Counted from the stretch's first letter, positions 1 to 9,080 are shown. The stretch: 64,000 nt of DNA from Thermoplasmatota archaeon (GCA_023381355.1 JAMCUL010000019.1:62001-126000); one strand, 5' to 3'. Numbers and translations are program-made. Notes: generated from the letters alone by a model not told the origin.

Positions 1-267
1 TAGAAGAACCAGGATCATTATCCCGAAAATGTTTATGACGAATAACGGAATTGAAAGTATCAGCCCATATCTCAGAGAGAAACCATAATATATGTATATG
101 GATAGCGCCTGCTGCATCAGGATCAGGAATCCCATTATGACTATTGGCCTGTAAATCCTCACGCTATTTTTCTTCATTTCCCTTGAAAACACATATATTA
201 TTACAAAAGAAATCAGGAGTTCCGCACTGAGGATTCCTATGTTTAAATCCCATATTATTTCAGTCAT
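1..267 (-). CDS. Membrane protein, N-terminal part (runs off the left edge)
   Basis: The reading frame opens with ATG at 267 and stays open to base 1 (89 codons seen). It encodes three hydrophobic helices: about residues 7-26, 38-61 and 66-85, separated by a short basic loop (KKNSVRIYR). The start overlaps the last 8 bases of the winged-helix gene upstream on the same strand, so the two are probably translated as one operon. A small membrane protein next to a winged-helix regulator is a recurrent archaeal arrangement, which suggests a sensor-regulator pair, but the family of this protein is not recognised and its C-terminus is outside the window. Confidence 0.72.
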   Translation of the reverse strand, partial: MTEIIWDLNIGILSAELLISFVIIYVFSREMKKNSVRIYRPIVIMGFLILMQQALSIYIYYGFSLRYGLILSIPLFVINIFGIMILVLL

Positions 268-565
268 TTTTAAACCTCTTCTTCATCATTTCAACTATCT
301 CCACATAATGTGCTTCAATTTTCTGTGATGGAAAGTATATTCGTCCATACCCGTCACCTTCTTCCAGAACGAACCCGTTCTTTAGAAGTATATCCAGATG
401 GTGTTCCACAGTACGGTAGTTAACTTTAAGTTCGTTTGCAAGGCTGTTCTTGTTGCACGGCTGATCCATGAGTTTACCCAGTATCCTCATCCTCATTGGA
501 CCTCCCCGGGTTGCACCAAGTATATACCAGACAATTCTTTCCGTCTCCCTGTCCAAATATGACAC
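260..565 (-). CDS. ArsR-like winged-helix transcriptional regulator
   Basis: 101-residue cytoplasmic DNA-binding protein. Residues about 20-75 read as a winged helix: a helix ending in RMRILGKLMDQP, the helix-turn-helix around NKNSLANELKVNYRTVEHHL, and a wing ending in GYGRIYFPS. This is typical of archaeal ArsR/TrmB-type regulators. No metal-binding cysteine pair is visible, so metal sensing is not indicated. The start codon is GTG at 565. The gene overlaps the membrane protein gene downstream by 8 bases. The 43 bases upstream hold an AT-rich promoter region separating it from the secreted-protein gene. The target genes are unknown. Confidence 0.85.
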   Translation of the reverse strand: MSYLDRETERIVWYILGATRGGPMRMRILGKLMDQPCNKNSLANELKVNYRTVEHHLDILLKNGFVLEEGDGYGRIYFPSQKIEAHYVEIVEMMKKRFKND

Positions 566-608
566 TACCTGATTGACTCATAAATAAGTGAATATAAGGT
601 TTTATCCT

Positions 609-1649
609 TTAAACCTTATTAATTGGCCCGGTTGCAGTATTGTCGAAATCCTCGTAGATTAACTCGTATTCGAATGCACCGGAGCGCAGGTTGAAACCGG
701 TTTCAAGATATTTCAGTCCGTATGTGACATTTATGTACATGAACTTTGAAAGGTTAGAACTGCTCTGCACTATGAACTGAACCGTTGAATTTACCGTGAC
801 AACCCTGCCGTGGAAGGCCACGACCGGCGGTGCCTCACTGTAGAACCATACTGCATTCCACAGGCCGAAGAACTTGTTCCAGGCACCTTCAATAGACTGG
901 TTGCCTGAATAATTTCCTTTCAGGGGACCGTTTGTCCAGTGAAGAGTTGCGTTGGAAGCATATTCCGTCATGACTGTTGAGATATTCTCAATGGCAATAT
1001 TGTTCCAGTGGCTGAAGGCCAGGGACGTTATCTGATTGGTCATGGCAGCCTGCTGGTTGGAACTTATGAATCCTGTTCCTGTAATCTTCCATGTCTCCTG
1101 CTGAATCATATTTGCTGTGACAGTTGCAGGTGATGCTGAGTATGCACCTGTGCTGGATGAAGATGACGTTGTCCCGTTATTTATGGCATACGTGAGAGTG
1201 TAGCTTACATTGATGTACTGCACCTGGAATGGCGAATTCACCGGAGTTAGAACGAACTGGTTATCAGATGTTACCGTTGCATAATTTCCACTCATTGAAA
1301 CGACTGGTGGAGACTCCGCGTAGAACCACACAGCCCCCCACAGGCTGAAAAACCTGTTCCAGGTTGAGGTGATATTGCTCACTCCATGGTATGTCCCTGA
1401 AAGTGGCCCACCTATCCATTGAAGGGTTGCATTGCTTGCATACTGGCTTCCAAGGAGGGTTGCGTTTTCAATGGATATGTCGTTCCAGTGAGAAAACGCA
1501 TCACCAAGTATCTCGTTCTCATTGGCTCCAGAAACATTCTGGTTATGGTTATTCAGATTCGCGTATGTATATACAAATGCACCTGCGAATCCAACCATCA
1601 GAACGCCAAGAACCACTGCGATTATCTTTGTTGAATTCATTTTGATCAT
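609..1649 (-). CDS. Secreted or membrane-anchored protein with duplicated NTF2/SnoaL-like domain
   Basis: The protein starts at an ATG at 1649 (a second ATG is at 1640); a longer frame to 1736 lacks a signal and is unlikely. Residues about 4-28 form one hydrophobic helix (signal peptide or anchor, IIAVVLGVLMVGFAGAFVY). Two copies of the same roughly 110-residue domain follow, each beginning AFSHWN and containing QYASNATLQW / EYASNATLHW, a WN(K/R)FF motif and AVWFY(A/S)E(S/A)PPVV. The pattern (helices, then Trp-rich strands) resembles SnoaL/NTF2-like folds. Many Asn-x-Ser/Thr sites suggest N-glycosylation outside the cell. A Ser-rich linker separates the copies. No catalytic residues can be assigned. 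Confidence 0.75.
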   Translation of the reverse strand: MIKMNSTKIIAVVLGVLMVGFAGAFVYTYANLNNHNQNVSGANENEILGDAFSHWNDISIENATLLGSQYASNATLQWIGGPLSGTYHGVSNITSTWNRFFSLWGAVWFYAESPPVVSMSGNYATVTSDNQFVLTPVNSPFQVQYINVSYTLTYAINNGTTSSSSSTGAYSASPATVTANMIQQETWKITGTGFISSNQQAAMTNQITSLAFSHWNNIAIENISTVMTEYASNATLHWTNGPLKGNYSGNQSIEGAWNKFFGLWNAVWFYSEAPPVVAFHGRVVTVNSTVQFIVQSSSNLSKFMYINVTYGLKYLETGFNLRSGAFEYELIYEDFDNTATGPINKV

Positions 1650-1933
1650 TCTATCATCATTTCCCGGATAAAGTTCATTTTTCAATATCTGTTGCAGATT
1701 ATATGCAAATCTATTGCAGATTGCAATCCATTCCATGAATTATGTTGATAATCAGATGTGTGGTTTAGTTGCCCATCCTTCATCGTTAAGTCATGACGCA
1801 GTATTTTTCAGAATCACATACTGCCTTGATTACCGAAGAAAAGGTGTTGATGCCAGAAAATCCTGGGTGCATATGCAGGTATCGCTCCTGCAAGGCAGGG
1901 AAGTTCTTATCGGAAATATCCCGGATATGGCCA
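1650..1933. other. Intergenic stretch without a supported gene
   Basis: These 284 bases separate the secreted-protein gene from the end of the phosphodiesterase gene, both on the minus strand. They should hold the secreted-protein promoter and the phosphodiesterase terminator. A 94-codon plus-strand frame crosses it, but it continues antisense into the phosphodiesterase gene and has no recognisable features. No RNA gene was seen. Confidence 0.4.
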
Positions 1934-3061
1934 TCAGTCAATTACAATTAGTGGGACCATCATCTCATCGGGGCCTAATCCTCCATGCCTTCCCCTGAAA
2001 TAAGTGGTGTTTCCCTCATCCAGTGATCCAGGGTAGAAATATGATTTTGAGTCAGAAGGTACACCGATGTAGTCAAAACTCGCAATTTTGTGCCCATCAT
2101 AGGAACCAAGAAGTTTCTTGAAATTCTGCCTGCTGTTGTCAAATATCTGCAAATCGGGGTAATCCCTGTTGAGTGCGTCAAGAAGGCTGCTGTTCCCGGA
2201 GAAGAATATGGATCTGGTAGATCCAAAAGGCGGGATTGCGAATGTAGATCTCAGGTTTGCATTCTCCCCCATCTGTATTGCCTCTCCAGCCTCCACGTGC
2301 CCATGATCAGCTGTAATCACTGTCCTGAACCTGCTCCTATGATCCACTGCAACCCTCTTCACGGCTTCCACTATACTGCGGATTGCTTCCAGATTGGGTT
2401 CAGAATATGGTCCATAAAAATGAGATAACTTATCTGCAAATGGGATGTACAGATACACAAAATCATAGTCGCCCTCGAGTGCTTTCCTGTAATAATAAAG
2501 GGCATCCCAGAGATGATAATAGGAAAAGTGATTTCCTGATGAACTGTTTGTAATCGTTGTTAGCTCAGAGTTCTTGATGAAGTCCGGGGAAATTATGGCA
2601 CATTTCTTCCCTTCCCTTTCCGCTCTTTCTATTGTGTTCTCCACCTGGTAAAGTTCCTTCATTGGAGTTATTTCCTTCAGGGAATCACGACCTTTCGTAT
2701 ATACCGGCATATAACTGAAATTGTCAATTATGACACCAAGCTTCTTAACGAATGTTGTTCCGCCAAGGACACAGTGCTCCCCAGGCATCTGGCCTGACAT
2801 AAGTGTAATGAGGGCAGTCGTGGTTATCGAGGGAAAGACACTCGTAATGAATGGATCACCCTCCGCAAGTACACCTGCCTTTATTCCTGCCCTGTATCCA
2901 AAACCGTCTATCAGCACCACAGACAGCTTCTTCCCATCATCAGGAATCTCCTTAATAACTGGGCGCCTTGTAGGGAGTCCAAGGTTTGTCATAATGCTCT
3001 GGGACAGGTTATATAGACTCCGTCCTTCATAGTCTGGATATACAAGTTCAGCCTTTTCCAT
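1934..3061 (-). CDS. Type I phosphodiesterase / nucleotide pyrophosphatase family protein
   Basis: 375-residue alkaline-phosphatase superfamily hydrolase. Visible motifs are the first metal site VVLIDGFGYR (about residues 48-57), the nucleophile segment FPSITTTALITLMSG (the Thr being the likely nucleophile), the metal-binding TADHGH near residue 260 and a final RHGGLGPDEMMVP motif. The family hydrolyses phosphodiester or pyrophosphate bonds with two metal ions. There is no signal peptide, so it probably acts in the cytoplasm. ATG start at 3061 with a TATA-like TTTATAG about 24 bases upstream. The substrate cannot be told from sequence; phosphonoacetate hydrolase-like or phosphoglycerate mutase-like roles are possible alternatives. 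Confidence 0.82.
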   Translation of the reverse strand: MEKAELVYPDYEGRSLYNLSQSIMTNLGLPTRRPVIKEIPDDGKKLSVVLIDGFGYRAGIKAGVLAEGDPFITSVFPSITTTALITLMSGQMPGEHCVLGGTTFVKKLGVIIDNFSYMPVYTKGRDSLKEITPMKELYQVENTIERAEREGKKCAIISPDFIKNSELTTITNSSSGNHFSYYHLWDALYYYRKALEGDYDFVYLYIPFADKLSHFYGPYSEPNLEAIRSIVEAVKRVAVDHRSRFRTVITADHGHVEAGEAIQMGENANLRSTFAIPPFGSTRSIFFSGNSSLLDALNRDYPDLQIFDNSRQNFKKLLGSYDGHKIASFDYIGVPSDSKSYFYPGSLDEGNTTYFRGRHGGLGPDEMMVPLIVID

Positions 3062-3178
3062 TATTGATCCATGCTTCTATAAACTTTAATGTATCTTATT
3101 TAACATATATTCCCATAATGCCGCTATATAACTGAACAAAGACACTTGGATGGATTGAATAAATGCCGTCTATGGCAT

Positions 3179-4144
3179 TCAGGTAAGGTACGGGATTGCC
3201 CTTCCAAATCCCATCATTATGGCGATTATGGTCGCAGTAACCATGATTACCAGTATCCCTGAAAATATGTAATCCTCCCTCTTGAATGGTGTCTGCATGA
3301 AATAGCTTCTTGACGGGTATGCCCTGAATGCACGTGTATCTGCTGATATTCCTATGTCCTTTGCTCCTCTGAGCAGGTGTACAATTGTTGGCACTATGCA
3401 GCTCACCGCAGCTGCAAGTATTACGAATGGTCTCAGGAATTTAGGCTTGTTACCGCCGTATCCCCTCATCAGGGAAATCTTGATCGAGGTGTCGAATGAT
3501 TCAAATACGGCTGGCACCGTCTTCATTGCAACCACAAGCGAAAATATGACCGGATCGGGTATCCTGAATCGGCTCAGAGTCTTTATTATCTGCGCAGGAG
3601 TGTTGGTCATTACAAGGAGAAGGCTTGCAACCACTGCAGCGGTGAACCGGAATGATATCTGGAAACTGTAATAAAGTGACTGCAGCGTGAGATGGGGCTC
3701 GTAACCCAGAATTGAGAAGTATGGTGGCCATGTCCACACAGTAGTGAAACTTGAAACCGGGGTATGCAACGCCATTGAGACAATGCCAAGAGGCTCATAA
3801 GGGGCATATCCCCATACCGTCCCGATTATTATGGACAGTATGAGGAAGCCTGTGAGGTACATCTTTCTCCATCCATTCTTCAATGTTACATATGAGGCAA
3901 GTAAGCCAAATGTTATGATGGCCCCGATCCACCATATGGCAAATGTTGCAATCAGAACGATAACGACGGAAAGGAGAATCTTGATGGATGCGTTGAGGTT
4001 ATAGTAGAAAGTATCGTACTTCTCGTAGGATGTTATTTCCCTGAATCCTGATATGCCAATGGCACCAAGGATCAGATAGAACGGGATGCTGACGCCAAAT
4101 ACGAAGAGAAGCCAGCTTATTGCTGTATCCAGGAGGCTGTACAT
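3179..4144 (-). CDS. ECF transporter transmembrane component (EcfT / YkoC-like)
   Basis: 321-residue integral membrane protein with about six helices. It carries the coupling-helix region typical of EcfT: SLMRGYGG (about residue 225) and later ADTRAFRAYPS, matching the two Ala-Arg-Gly type signatures that dock on the ABC ATPases. The gene starts with ATG inside the stop codon of the ATPase gene (TAATG), so the two are coupled. Together with the fused ATPase and the YkoE-like S component upstream it forms an energy-coupling-factor importer. It is the last gene of the operon. Confidence 0.9.
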   Translation of the reverse strand: MYSLLDTAISWLLFVFGVSIPFYLILGAIGISGFREITSYEKYDTFYYNLNASIKILLSVVIVLIATFAIWWIGAIITFGLLASYVTLKNGWRKMYLTGFLILSIIIGTVWGYAPYEPLGIVSMALHTPVSSFTTVWTWPPYFSILGYEPHLTLQSLYYSFQISFRFTAAVVASLLLVMTNTPAQIIKTLSRFRIPDPVIFSLVVAMKTVPAVFESFDTSIKISLMRGYGGNKPKFLRPFVILAAAVSCIVPTIVHLLRGAKDIGISADTRAFRAYPSRSYFMQTPFKREDYIFSGILVIMVTATIIAIMMGFGRAIPYLT

Positions 4145-5742
4145 TAGCTCACTACCTCCTTTTCCTCAGCCCTCAGCACGTAATCGGATGGCGCAATAAC
4201 ACCATACTCTGATGAGAAACGGAAGATATGGTCAGGTTCGCCTTCATGAATGATTCTTCCATTATCCATGATCCCGATATAATCACCATACCGGTAAGCA
4301 AACCTGGAATCGTGAGTTACTATGAGGAATGTAAATCCTCTTGCACACAGTTTCCTTATCTCCTCCCCAAGGATCTTCTTGTTCAGGAAGTCCTGCCCGG
4401 AAGTCGGTTCATCCATGAGCATTATGTGTGCAGATGATGCCAGTGCAGCGGCCATGCAAACCCTTCTTCTCTGGCCGGTACTCAGCATCAGCGGATCAGT
4501 CATCCTTTTGTCATCAAGCGAGAACATGCCAATGAGCTCATCACCTATCTCCCTGAAGCCCGGTATTTTACGGTGTTTTGCAGAGTAATATACCTCAGAT
4601 TCCACACTCTTGCTGACAAGCATCAGGTCAAAACTCTGCGGCAGATATGCAATCTTCCTTCCCCTTAAAACATAATCTTTTCCTGACAGGTCTTCACCTT
4701 CAATGTTGAGTGATGAAGATACTGAAAACTGCTTCTTATTGAGGAAGTCCATCAGTCCCTTGATTAATGTGGTCTTGCCTGCACCATTCTTTCCCATAAT
4801 GCAGTATACCTGTCCCTTCTTAAGATTGAGATCAGTGCTTACGATCTTCCTTCCCTCCACATCAACATCCAGATGTGAAGAAAGAACAGTCTCGCCATCG
4901 TTTCTCCTGACCCTCCGTGAAAGATTCAATCCTTTCTCACGGATCTTTTCCCTGATCACTTCAGGATCCACAGTATCCAGGCCAAGCTGCTTTGCATAGA
5001 TGTATTCCTCAGGAATCTCTATCCCTGCATCCAGGAGAACCTCAACATCCCTCATGAGGTGTTCCTTCGAAACGTTCAGGATTATCTTCCCATCATTCAC
5101 TACCACCACCCTGTCCACGAATGGAAGTGCCCTCTCAACCTTGTGTTCCACGATTATCTGTGTCATGTTCTCCCTGTTATCCTGAATGAACCTGAATATC
5201 TGTTCCGTGCCTTCCGGGTCAATGTTTGATGTCGGCTCATCAAGGATCATGATTTTCGGTTCCATCGCAATTACTGATGCAAGGGCAACCCTCTGGAGTT
5301 CACCACCAGACAGCTTGGTAGTCTCCCTTTCAATGAAGCTTTCAAGGCCAACCACGGAGATGGCCCGGTTGATCCTCCTTTCCATCTCATCCCTTGAGAA
5401 TTTCAGGTTCTCCGGTCCAAATGCAATCTCGTCGACTATGTTGTAATTCATCACCTGCCTTTCTGGATCCTGCAGAAGTGTCCCAACAGTTCGTGCTATG
5501 TCCGGAAGCTTCATCTCCCTGACTTCCTCCCCCATCAATCTGACACTCCCCTTCAGTTCCCCACTGATTACATGAGGTATGATCCCGTTTATGCAGTTTA
5601 TCAGGGTACTCTTTCCGGAACCTGATCGTCCAGTGAGAAGGATGCTCTCTCCTTCATTGACATAGAAGTCGTCAATTTCAAGGGCAGGTTTCTCCTCCCC
5701 CATATATGTAAAAATTAGGTTTTTTATCTCTATCGCTTTCAT
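4144..5742 (-). CDS. ECF transporter duplicated ABC ATPase (EcfA-EcfA fusion, YkoD-like)
   Basis: 532-residue protein with two complete ABC ATPase domains. Domain 1: Walker A GRSGSGKST at 38-46, signature LSGGELQRVAL, Walker B IMILDEPTS. Domain 2: Walker A GKNGAGKTT near 318, signature LSTGQRRRVCMAA, Walker B IMLMDEPTS, H-loop VTHDSRF. One fused protein thus replaces the EcfA1/EcfA2 pair, as in YkoD of the YkoEDC system. It energises vitamin uptake at the inner face of the membrane. The ATG overlaps the stop of the S-component gene (ATGA), showing tight operon coupling. Confidence 0.94.
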   Translation of the reverse strand: MKAIEIKNLIFTYMGEEKPALEIDDFYVNEGESILLTGRSGSGKSTLINCINGIIPHVISGELKGSVRLMGEEVREMKLPDIARTVGTLLQDPERQVMNYNIVDEIAFGPENLKFSRDEMERRINRAISVVGLESFIERETTKLSGGELQRVALASVIAMEPKIMILDEPTSNIDPEGTEQIFRFIQDNRENMTQIIVEHKVERALPFVDRVVVVNDGKIILNVSKEHLMRDVEVLLDAGIEIPEEYIYAKQLGLDTVDPEVIREKIREKGLNLSRRVRRNDGETVLSSHLDVDVEGRKIVSTDLNLKKGQVYCIMGKNGAGKTTLIKGLMDFLNKKQFSVSSSLNIEGEDLSGKDYVLRGRKIAYLPQSFDLMLVSKSVESEVYYSAKHRKIPGFREIGDELIGMFSLDDKRMTDPLMLSTGQRRRVCMAAALASSAHIMLMDEPTSGQDFLNKKILGEEIRKLCARGFTFLIVTHDSRFAYRYGDYIGIMDNGRIIHEGEPDHIFRFSSEYGVIAPSDYVLRAEEKEVVS

Positions 5743-6482
5743 TGTCCCAGCACTCTGGCAACCCTCAGTGCTATCAGCCCGGCGATTATGCCGAATATGA
5801 TGTTTCCCGGAATGCTTTCGGCAAAGGTTATGAGTATCTTCTGCCAGTTAACTATGCTCCCATAAAGGAATGGGCCAAAGAAACCGCTGTAGAAGAATGG
5901 ATCCGGGAATGCCCATGTGAAACCAATTATGCCACCCGTGATCGCTGCGAAGAGCTCCTGGTGTTTCTGTGCATAAGCACCAATGCCGTTTTTCGTCTTC
6001 CCTGTGCTGAAATTGCCGAACAGGTTTCCCCTGCGGATTGTTATTGCTATGTCTATGAAGAGTCCATATGTGAGTGCTTCGTAGAATACAAATATCGGCT
6101 CGCCAGAGAATCCATAATGGAATATATCCCCCAGAATATCAAAAATTGCAAGGCTGAGCATCCCAACACCAGGCTTCCTGACAAGCCCGGCAATTATGAA
6201 CAGGATTATGATCCTGCCAAAGAAACCGAAGCCTATGAACGCAGAAAGCCCGGGGGGTACAATCTTGTCCAGCAATGGACCCACAAAGAATTCCCATACA
6301 ACTGTAAAGGCAGCACCGATGCCGATATAGACAAAATCCACTGTCTTGTATCCCTTCAACCCACCAGTTTTCCTGCTATAGTACAAGACAAAACCAAGTG
6401 CTATCGCAAAGTATGCCACAATTATTTCCCACGGAATCATCCCAGGTACACTGAGATCTGCACCAATACCATTGAAACCCAT
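5739..6482 (-). CDS. ECF transporter S component, YkoE-like (predicted thiamine or HMP uptake)
   Basis: 247-residue membrane protein with about six hydrophobic helices. The stretches WEFFVGPLLDKI, FGFFGRIIILF and the acidic/aromatic segment YEALTYGLFIDIA resemble the YkoE family, the substrate-binding component of a thiamine-precursor transporter. Gene order S component - fused ATPase - EcfT matches ykoEDC. The substrate assignment therefore rests on family and context, not on a riboswitch: the upstream 130 bases show no TPP-riboswitch sequence such as CTGAGA. ATG at 6482. First gene of a three-gene operon, all overlapping by 1-4 bases. Confidence 0.82.
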   Translation of the reverse strand: MGFNGIGADLSVPGMIPWEIIVAYFAIALGFVLYYSRKTGGLKGYKTVDFVYIGIGAAFTVVWEFFVGPLLDKIVPPGLSAFIGFGFFGRIIILFIIAGLVRKPGVGMLSLAIFDILGDIFHYGFSGEPIFVFYEALTYGLFIDIAITIRRGNLFGNFSTGKTKNGIGAYAQKHQELFAAITGGIIGFTWAFPDPFFYSGFFGPFLYGSIVNWQKILITFAESIPGNIIFGIIAGLIALRVARVLGQ

Positions 6483-6681
6483 TTTAATTCACTTTTTCAT
6501 GGTGTGGGATTAGTTATAACTTTACTACATAGCATAATTTCATGTAAATTGCAATATAGAATGGAAATATCATTATTTTTTCATCATAGATTCTATAGAT
6601 AAAGAATAAGTGATGTGGTTAAATGGGAACCTGCAATACAGGGGTTGTGGACAATGGCTGTGCAGGGGGATAGAAAAACGT

Positions 6682-7431
6682 ATGCTTAAAACTGTACTTC
6701 TTGATTTTGACAATACAATATACGACGATATTGGAGGAATAAGACGTGTGTTCATACAGCTGAGGAAGGAATACAGGTTCTTCCGCCAGATACCTCTTGA
6801 CGAACTTGTAACAAGGTTTTATTTCACGGATTACGGGATGAGGGAAATGATCAGGGAGGAAAAGATGCCAGTCCAGGAAGTAAATCTTCACAGGACAGAT
6901 CTTTTTCTACAGGGTGTTGGCCTTCCCCTGAAGGACAGTGCAGTAATGGAGATACATGAAAGGATAAGACTGCTGCACATAATGTACGGGAAGCCCATAC
7001 AGGGAGCCAATCGTTTCCTGAAGAAGCTCCGTGAAAAATATACTGTGGGCATTGTGACAAACCATATGGGAGATTACCAGAGGGAAAAGATTGAGAAATC
7101 AGGATTCGAAGACATGATTGATTTCATGATCCCTGCCTATGATTATGGTTTTTTCAAGCCTGAGCCTGAAATTTTCAGTATTGCTCTTGAAATGGCCGGA
7201 TCAACCCCAGAGGAAACTGTTATGATTGGGGACAACTGGAAGGCAGACATCATTGGTGCAATCCAGTCCGGGATTGTGCCCATATGGGCAAACTTCAAGA
7301 ATCAGCCTCCGCCAGAACCAGGCTTTACAAATGTGATAAGGGCACTCTCGCCTCCCGGGCAGATAATTGAAAAAATAGAATATTTCCACTCACTCAGGCC
7401 GCCAGTCCTCAAGATAGATCAGGACCAGTGA
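6682..7431 (+). CDS. HAD-family hydrolase (phosphatase, subfamily IA)
   Basis: 249-residue soluble enzyme starting at ATG 6682; a longer frame from 6610 adds 24 residues without similarity to the fold. All four HAD motifs are present: DFDNT (Asp8 nucleophile, Asp10 acid/base), VTNH (motif II), Lys in FFKPEPEIF (motif III) and GDNWKAD (motif IV). The helical insert after motif I is the C1 cap of subfamily IA, as in phosphoglycolate phosphatase, haloacid dehalogenase and pyrimidine nucleotidases. The substrate is not predictable; phosphoglycolate-like or a nucleotide monophosphate are reasonable options. It stands alone, transcribed away from the ECF operon. Confidence 0.9.
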   Translation: MLKTVLLDFDNTIYDDIGGIRRVFIQLRKEYRFFRQIPLDELVTRFYFTDYGMREMIREEKMPVQEVNLHRTDLFLQGVGLPLKDSAVMEIHERIRLLHIMYGKPIQGANRFLKKLREKYTVGIVTNHMGDYQREKIEKSGFEDMIDFMIPAYDYGFFKPEPEIFSIALEMAGSTPEETVMIGDNWKADIIGAIQSGIVPIWANFKNQPPPEPGFTNVIRALSPPGQIIEKIEYFHSLRPPVLKIDQDQ

Positions 7432-7742
7432 CAGGGCACAGTTCTTCGAATTTCCCTGTGGGGCGGTTGTTACGGAAATTTCCTGGAAATGAAGGATCTC
7501 ATCCTGTTTAAGGCACATTGGATATGCCATGGAAAGTATGCCGGAGAACCTGAATGTTATTCCACCCACAATGGGGGTTGTGACTTTCCCATATCCGGAA
7601 AACGTAAAAGACTGGAAATGAATTGCCTGAAAATTCGCAGGCGATTAGGCATATTCAGCTGCGAGGTCGATCAAGATCAGGATGGAACGAGTGCTGAAAT
7701 TCATGATTCTGCTTTATTCCGTATCACCCGATTCCATTATCT
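7432..7742. other. Intergenic stretch without a supported gene
   Basis: This 311-base gap lies between the convergent HAD and small membrane-protein genes. A short plus-strand frame (7489-7761) has no recognisable motif and ends inside the opposing gene. A small hairpin occurs near 7623-7642 (GCCTG stem, eight-base loop, CAGGC). No tRNA or other RNA was recognised. Confidence 0.35.
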
Positions 7743-8234
7743 TCATGCCATTTTCCTGTAAAGCAACTCGTATAATGCTCCCAGTACTATAATCACGCCT
7801 CCAAGTGAACTCATCTCGGAAATCGTGTCTCTCGCCTTGTAGTATGCGATGTGGAACACACCAGAACTGGTTATATTTACAATATAGAGATGATAGGTCT
7901 GATCCCATGGTGTGTCATAAAAATGTGAATACAGGAAGATTGTAACAACACCCAGGATCAGCATTAGGACAGGAAAGAGACTTCCCAGGATCCTGGTTCC
8001 TCCGGTAACATTAAGGAATTCGATCAGGCCAAGTGCGATTACAATGAGGCTGAATGCAGTATTCACTATGAGAACATCGTCATTGAATATGCCGCTCTTC
8101 ATAGTCATTGCGTATGGAGGGACTATGAGCAGGAGAAATCCTATGAGGATGTATAGCATGGAAACGTACTTCTGGTCTATCCACTTTAATTCCGAGGAAC
8201 CTGCATTATGGCTTACAGAATTTTCATTCACCAT
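7743..8234 (-). CDS. Small membrane protein of unknown function
   Basis: 163 residues with four clear hydrophobic helices: about 28-45, 53-72, 83-101 and 143-158. The N-terminal 25 residues are polar. The loop between helices 3 and 4 (YDTPWDQTYHLYIVNITSSGVFHIAYYK) is rich in aromatic residues and may lie outside the membrane. No family was recognised. ATG at 8234 is preceded by TTAATTTTAAG about 28 bases upstream, a likely TATA element, so the gene probably has its own promoter and a leaderless transcript. Confidence 0.72.
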   Translation of the reverse strand: MVNENSVSHNAGSSELKWIDQKYVSMLYILIGFLLLIVPPYAMTMKSGIFNDDVLIVNTAFSLIVIALGLIEFLNVTGGTRILGSLFPVLMLILGVVTIFLYSHFYDTPWDQTYHLYIVNITSSGVFHIAYYKARDTISEMSSLGGVIIVLGALYELLYRKMA

Positions 8235-8348
8235 GATCTGCTAATTTTCAGTCAATCTTAAAATTAACCTATATAAAGTTGGTATCGTGAATTCTTCTAT
8301 AATGCTTATATTGCGAACAATACATGCCTGTGTACATTCTTCAGGCAC

Positions 8349-9080
8349 TCACGGAGAAACAGCCCTCATGGTATCGTAATTATTCCTCAGCCACTCCCTT
8401 CTCAGACGCCAGTCAGGAACATATTTTTCAACTTCTTGCCAGAATTGACTCCCGTGTGATTTTATCTCTGTATGCACAAGTTCATGAATTATCACGTAAT
8501 CTATTGATTCTGGTGGTGCCATGGCGAGAAGCCAGGAAAATGTGAGCTTATTCTCATATGTACAGCTTCCCCACCTCCCGAGGGCTTTTCCTATCCTCAA
8601 GGAACTGAATCTTAGGCCTGTAATTCCTGTGAGATATCTGATCCTCTCTTCCACATATCTCTTCAGTGTTTCAGTATAGAAATCCATGAATACTGATCTT
8701 CCCACTGAAACACAATCCTTTCGAAGCAGGAAACCGCCATCGAATTCCAGGCATTTCCCTGAATCTACAATTCTTAGAGGGCAATATCTCCCGAATAGAA
8801 GGTGCATCTCTCCATTATTGAAATTTATTCCATCCCTGGATTCCACATATTTCCTGTGCCGTTCATTTGATGCGAGAATCCACTTCTCATTCTTCTTCAG
8901 GAAGGAATGTATCACGTCCATACTGCTGTAAACCGGAACCTTCAAGGTGAAATTTCCGTGTTCATCCATTCTCATGTGTAAGGTTTTCCTGGATGACCTG
9001 ATGATGTTTATAAATACAGAAGTTCCACCTATGCTAATAGCAATCCCATTTTTCCCTTCCTTGATAGAATCATGCTTCAC
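8349..9080 (-). CDS. YgjP-type zinc metallopeptidase (M48-like, DUF45)
   Basis: 243 residues, cytoplasmic. The C-terminal zinc site reads HELVHTEIKSHGSQFW: His199, Glu200 and His203 form the HExxH motif and His209 is the third ligand, as in the YgjP/WrpA family. The upstream signature GRWGSC near residue 167 is also typical (family motif RWGSC). The protein is probably a soluble metal-dependent protease; YgjP-type proteins are often found near restriction systems, but none is here. Start codon is GTG at 9080. The gene ends 115 bases before the small membrane-protein gene and is probably transcribed separately. Confidence 0.92.
   Translation of the reverse strand: MKHDSIKEGKNGIAISIGGTSVFINIIRSSRKTLHMRMDEHGNFTLKVPVYSSMDVIHSFLKKNEKWILASNERHRKYVESRDGINFNNGEMHLLFGRYCPLRIVDSGKCLEFDGGFLLRKDCVSVGRSVFMDFYTETLKRYVEERIRYLTGITGLRFSSLRIGKALGRWGSCTYENKLTFSWLLAMAPPESIDYVIIHELVHTEIKSHGSQFWQEVEKYVPDWRLRREWLRNNYDTMRAVSP

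Noticed and set aside
1714-1998. 94-codon plus-strand frame
   Set aside because: Continues antisense into the phosphodiesterase gene, no ribosome site, no recognisable motif.
5742-6602. 286-codon plus-strand open frame opposite the YkoE-like gene
   Set aside because: It is the antisense shadow of a clear membrane-protein gene; the product is Cys/Tyr/Pro-rich with no family and no promoter.
6483-6610. Possible TPP riboswitch before the ECF operon
   Set aside because: The conserved CTGAGA and the second TPP-binding element are absent in both orientations.
7489-7761. 90-codon plus-strand frame after the HAD gene
   Set aside because: No motif, mixed composition and overlap with the convergent membrane-protein gene; not supported.
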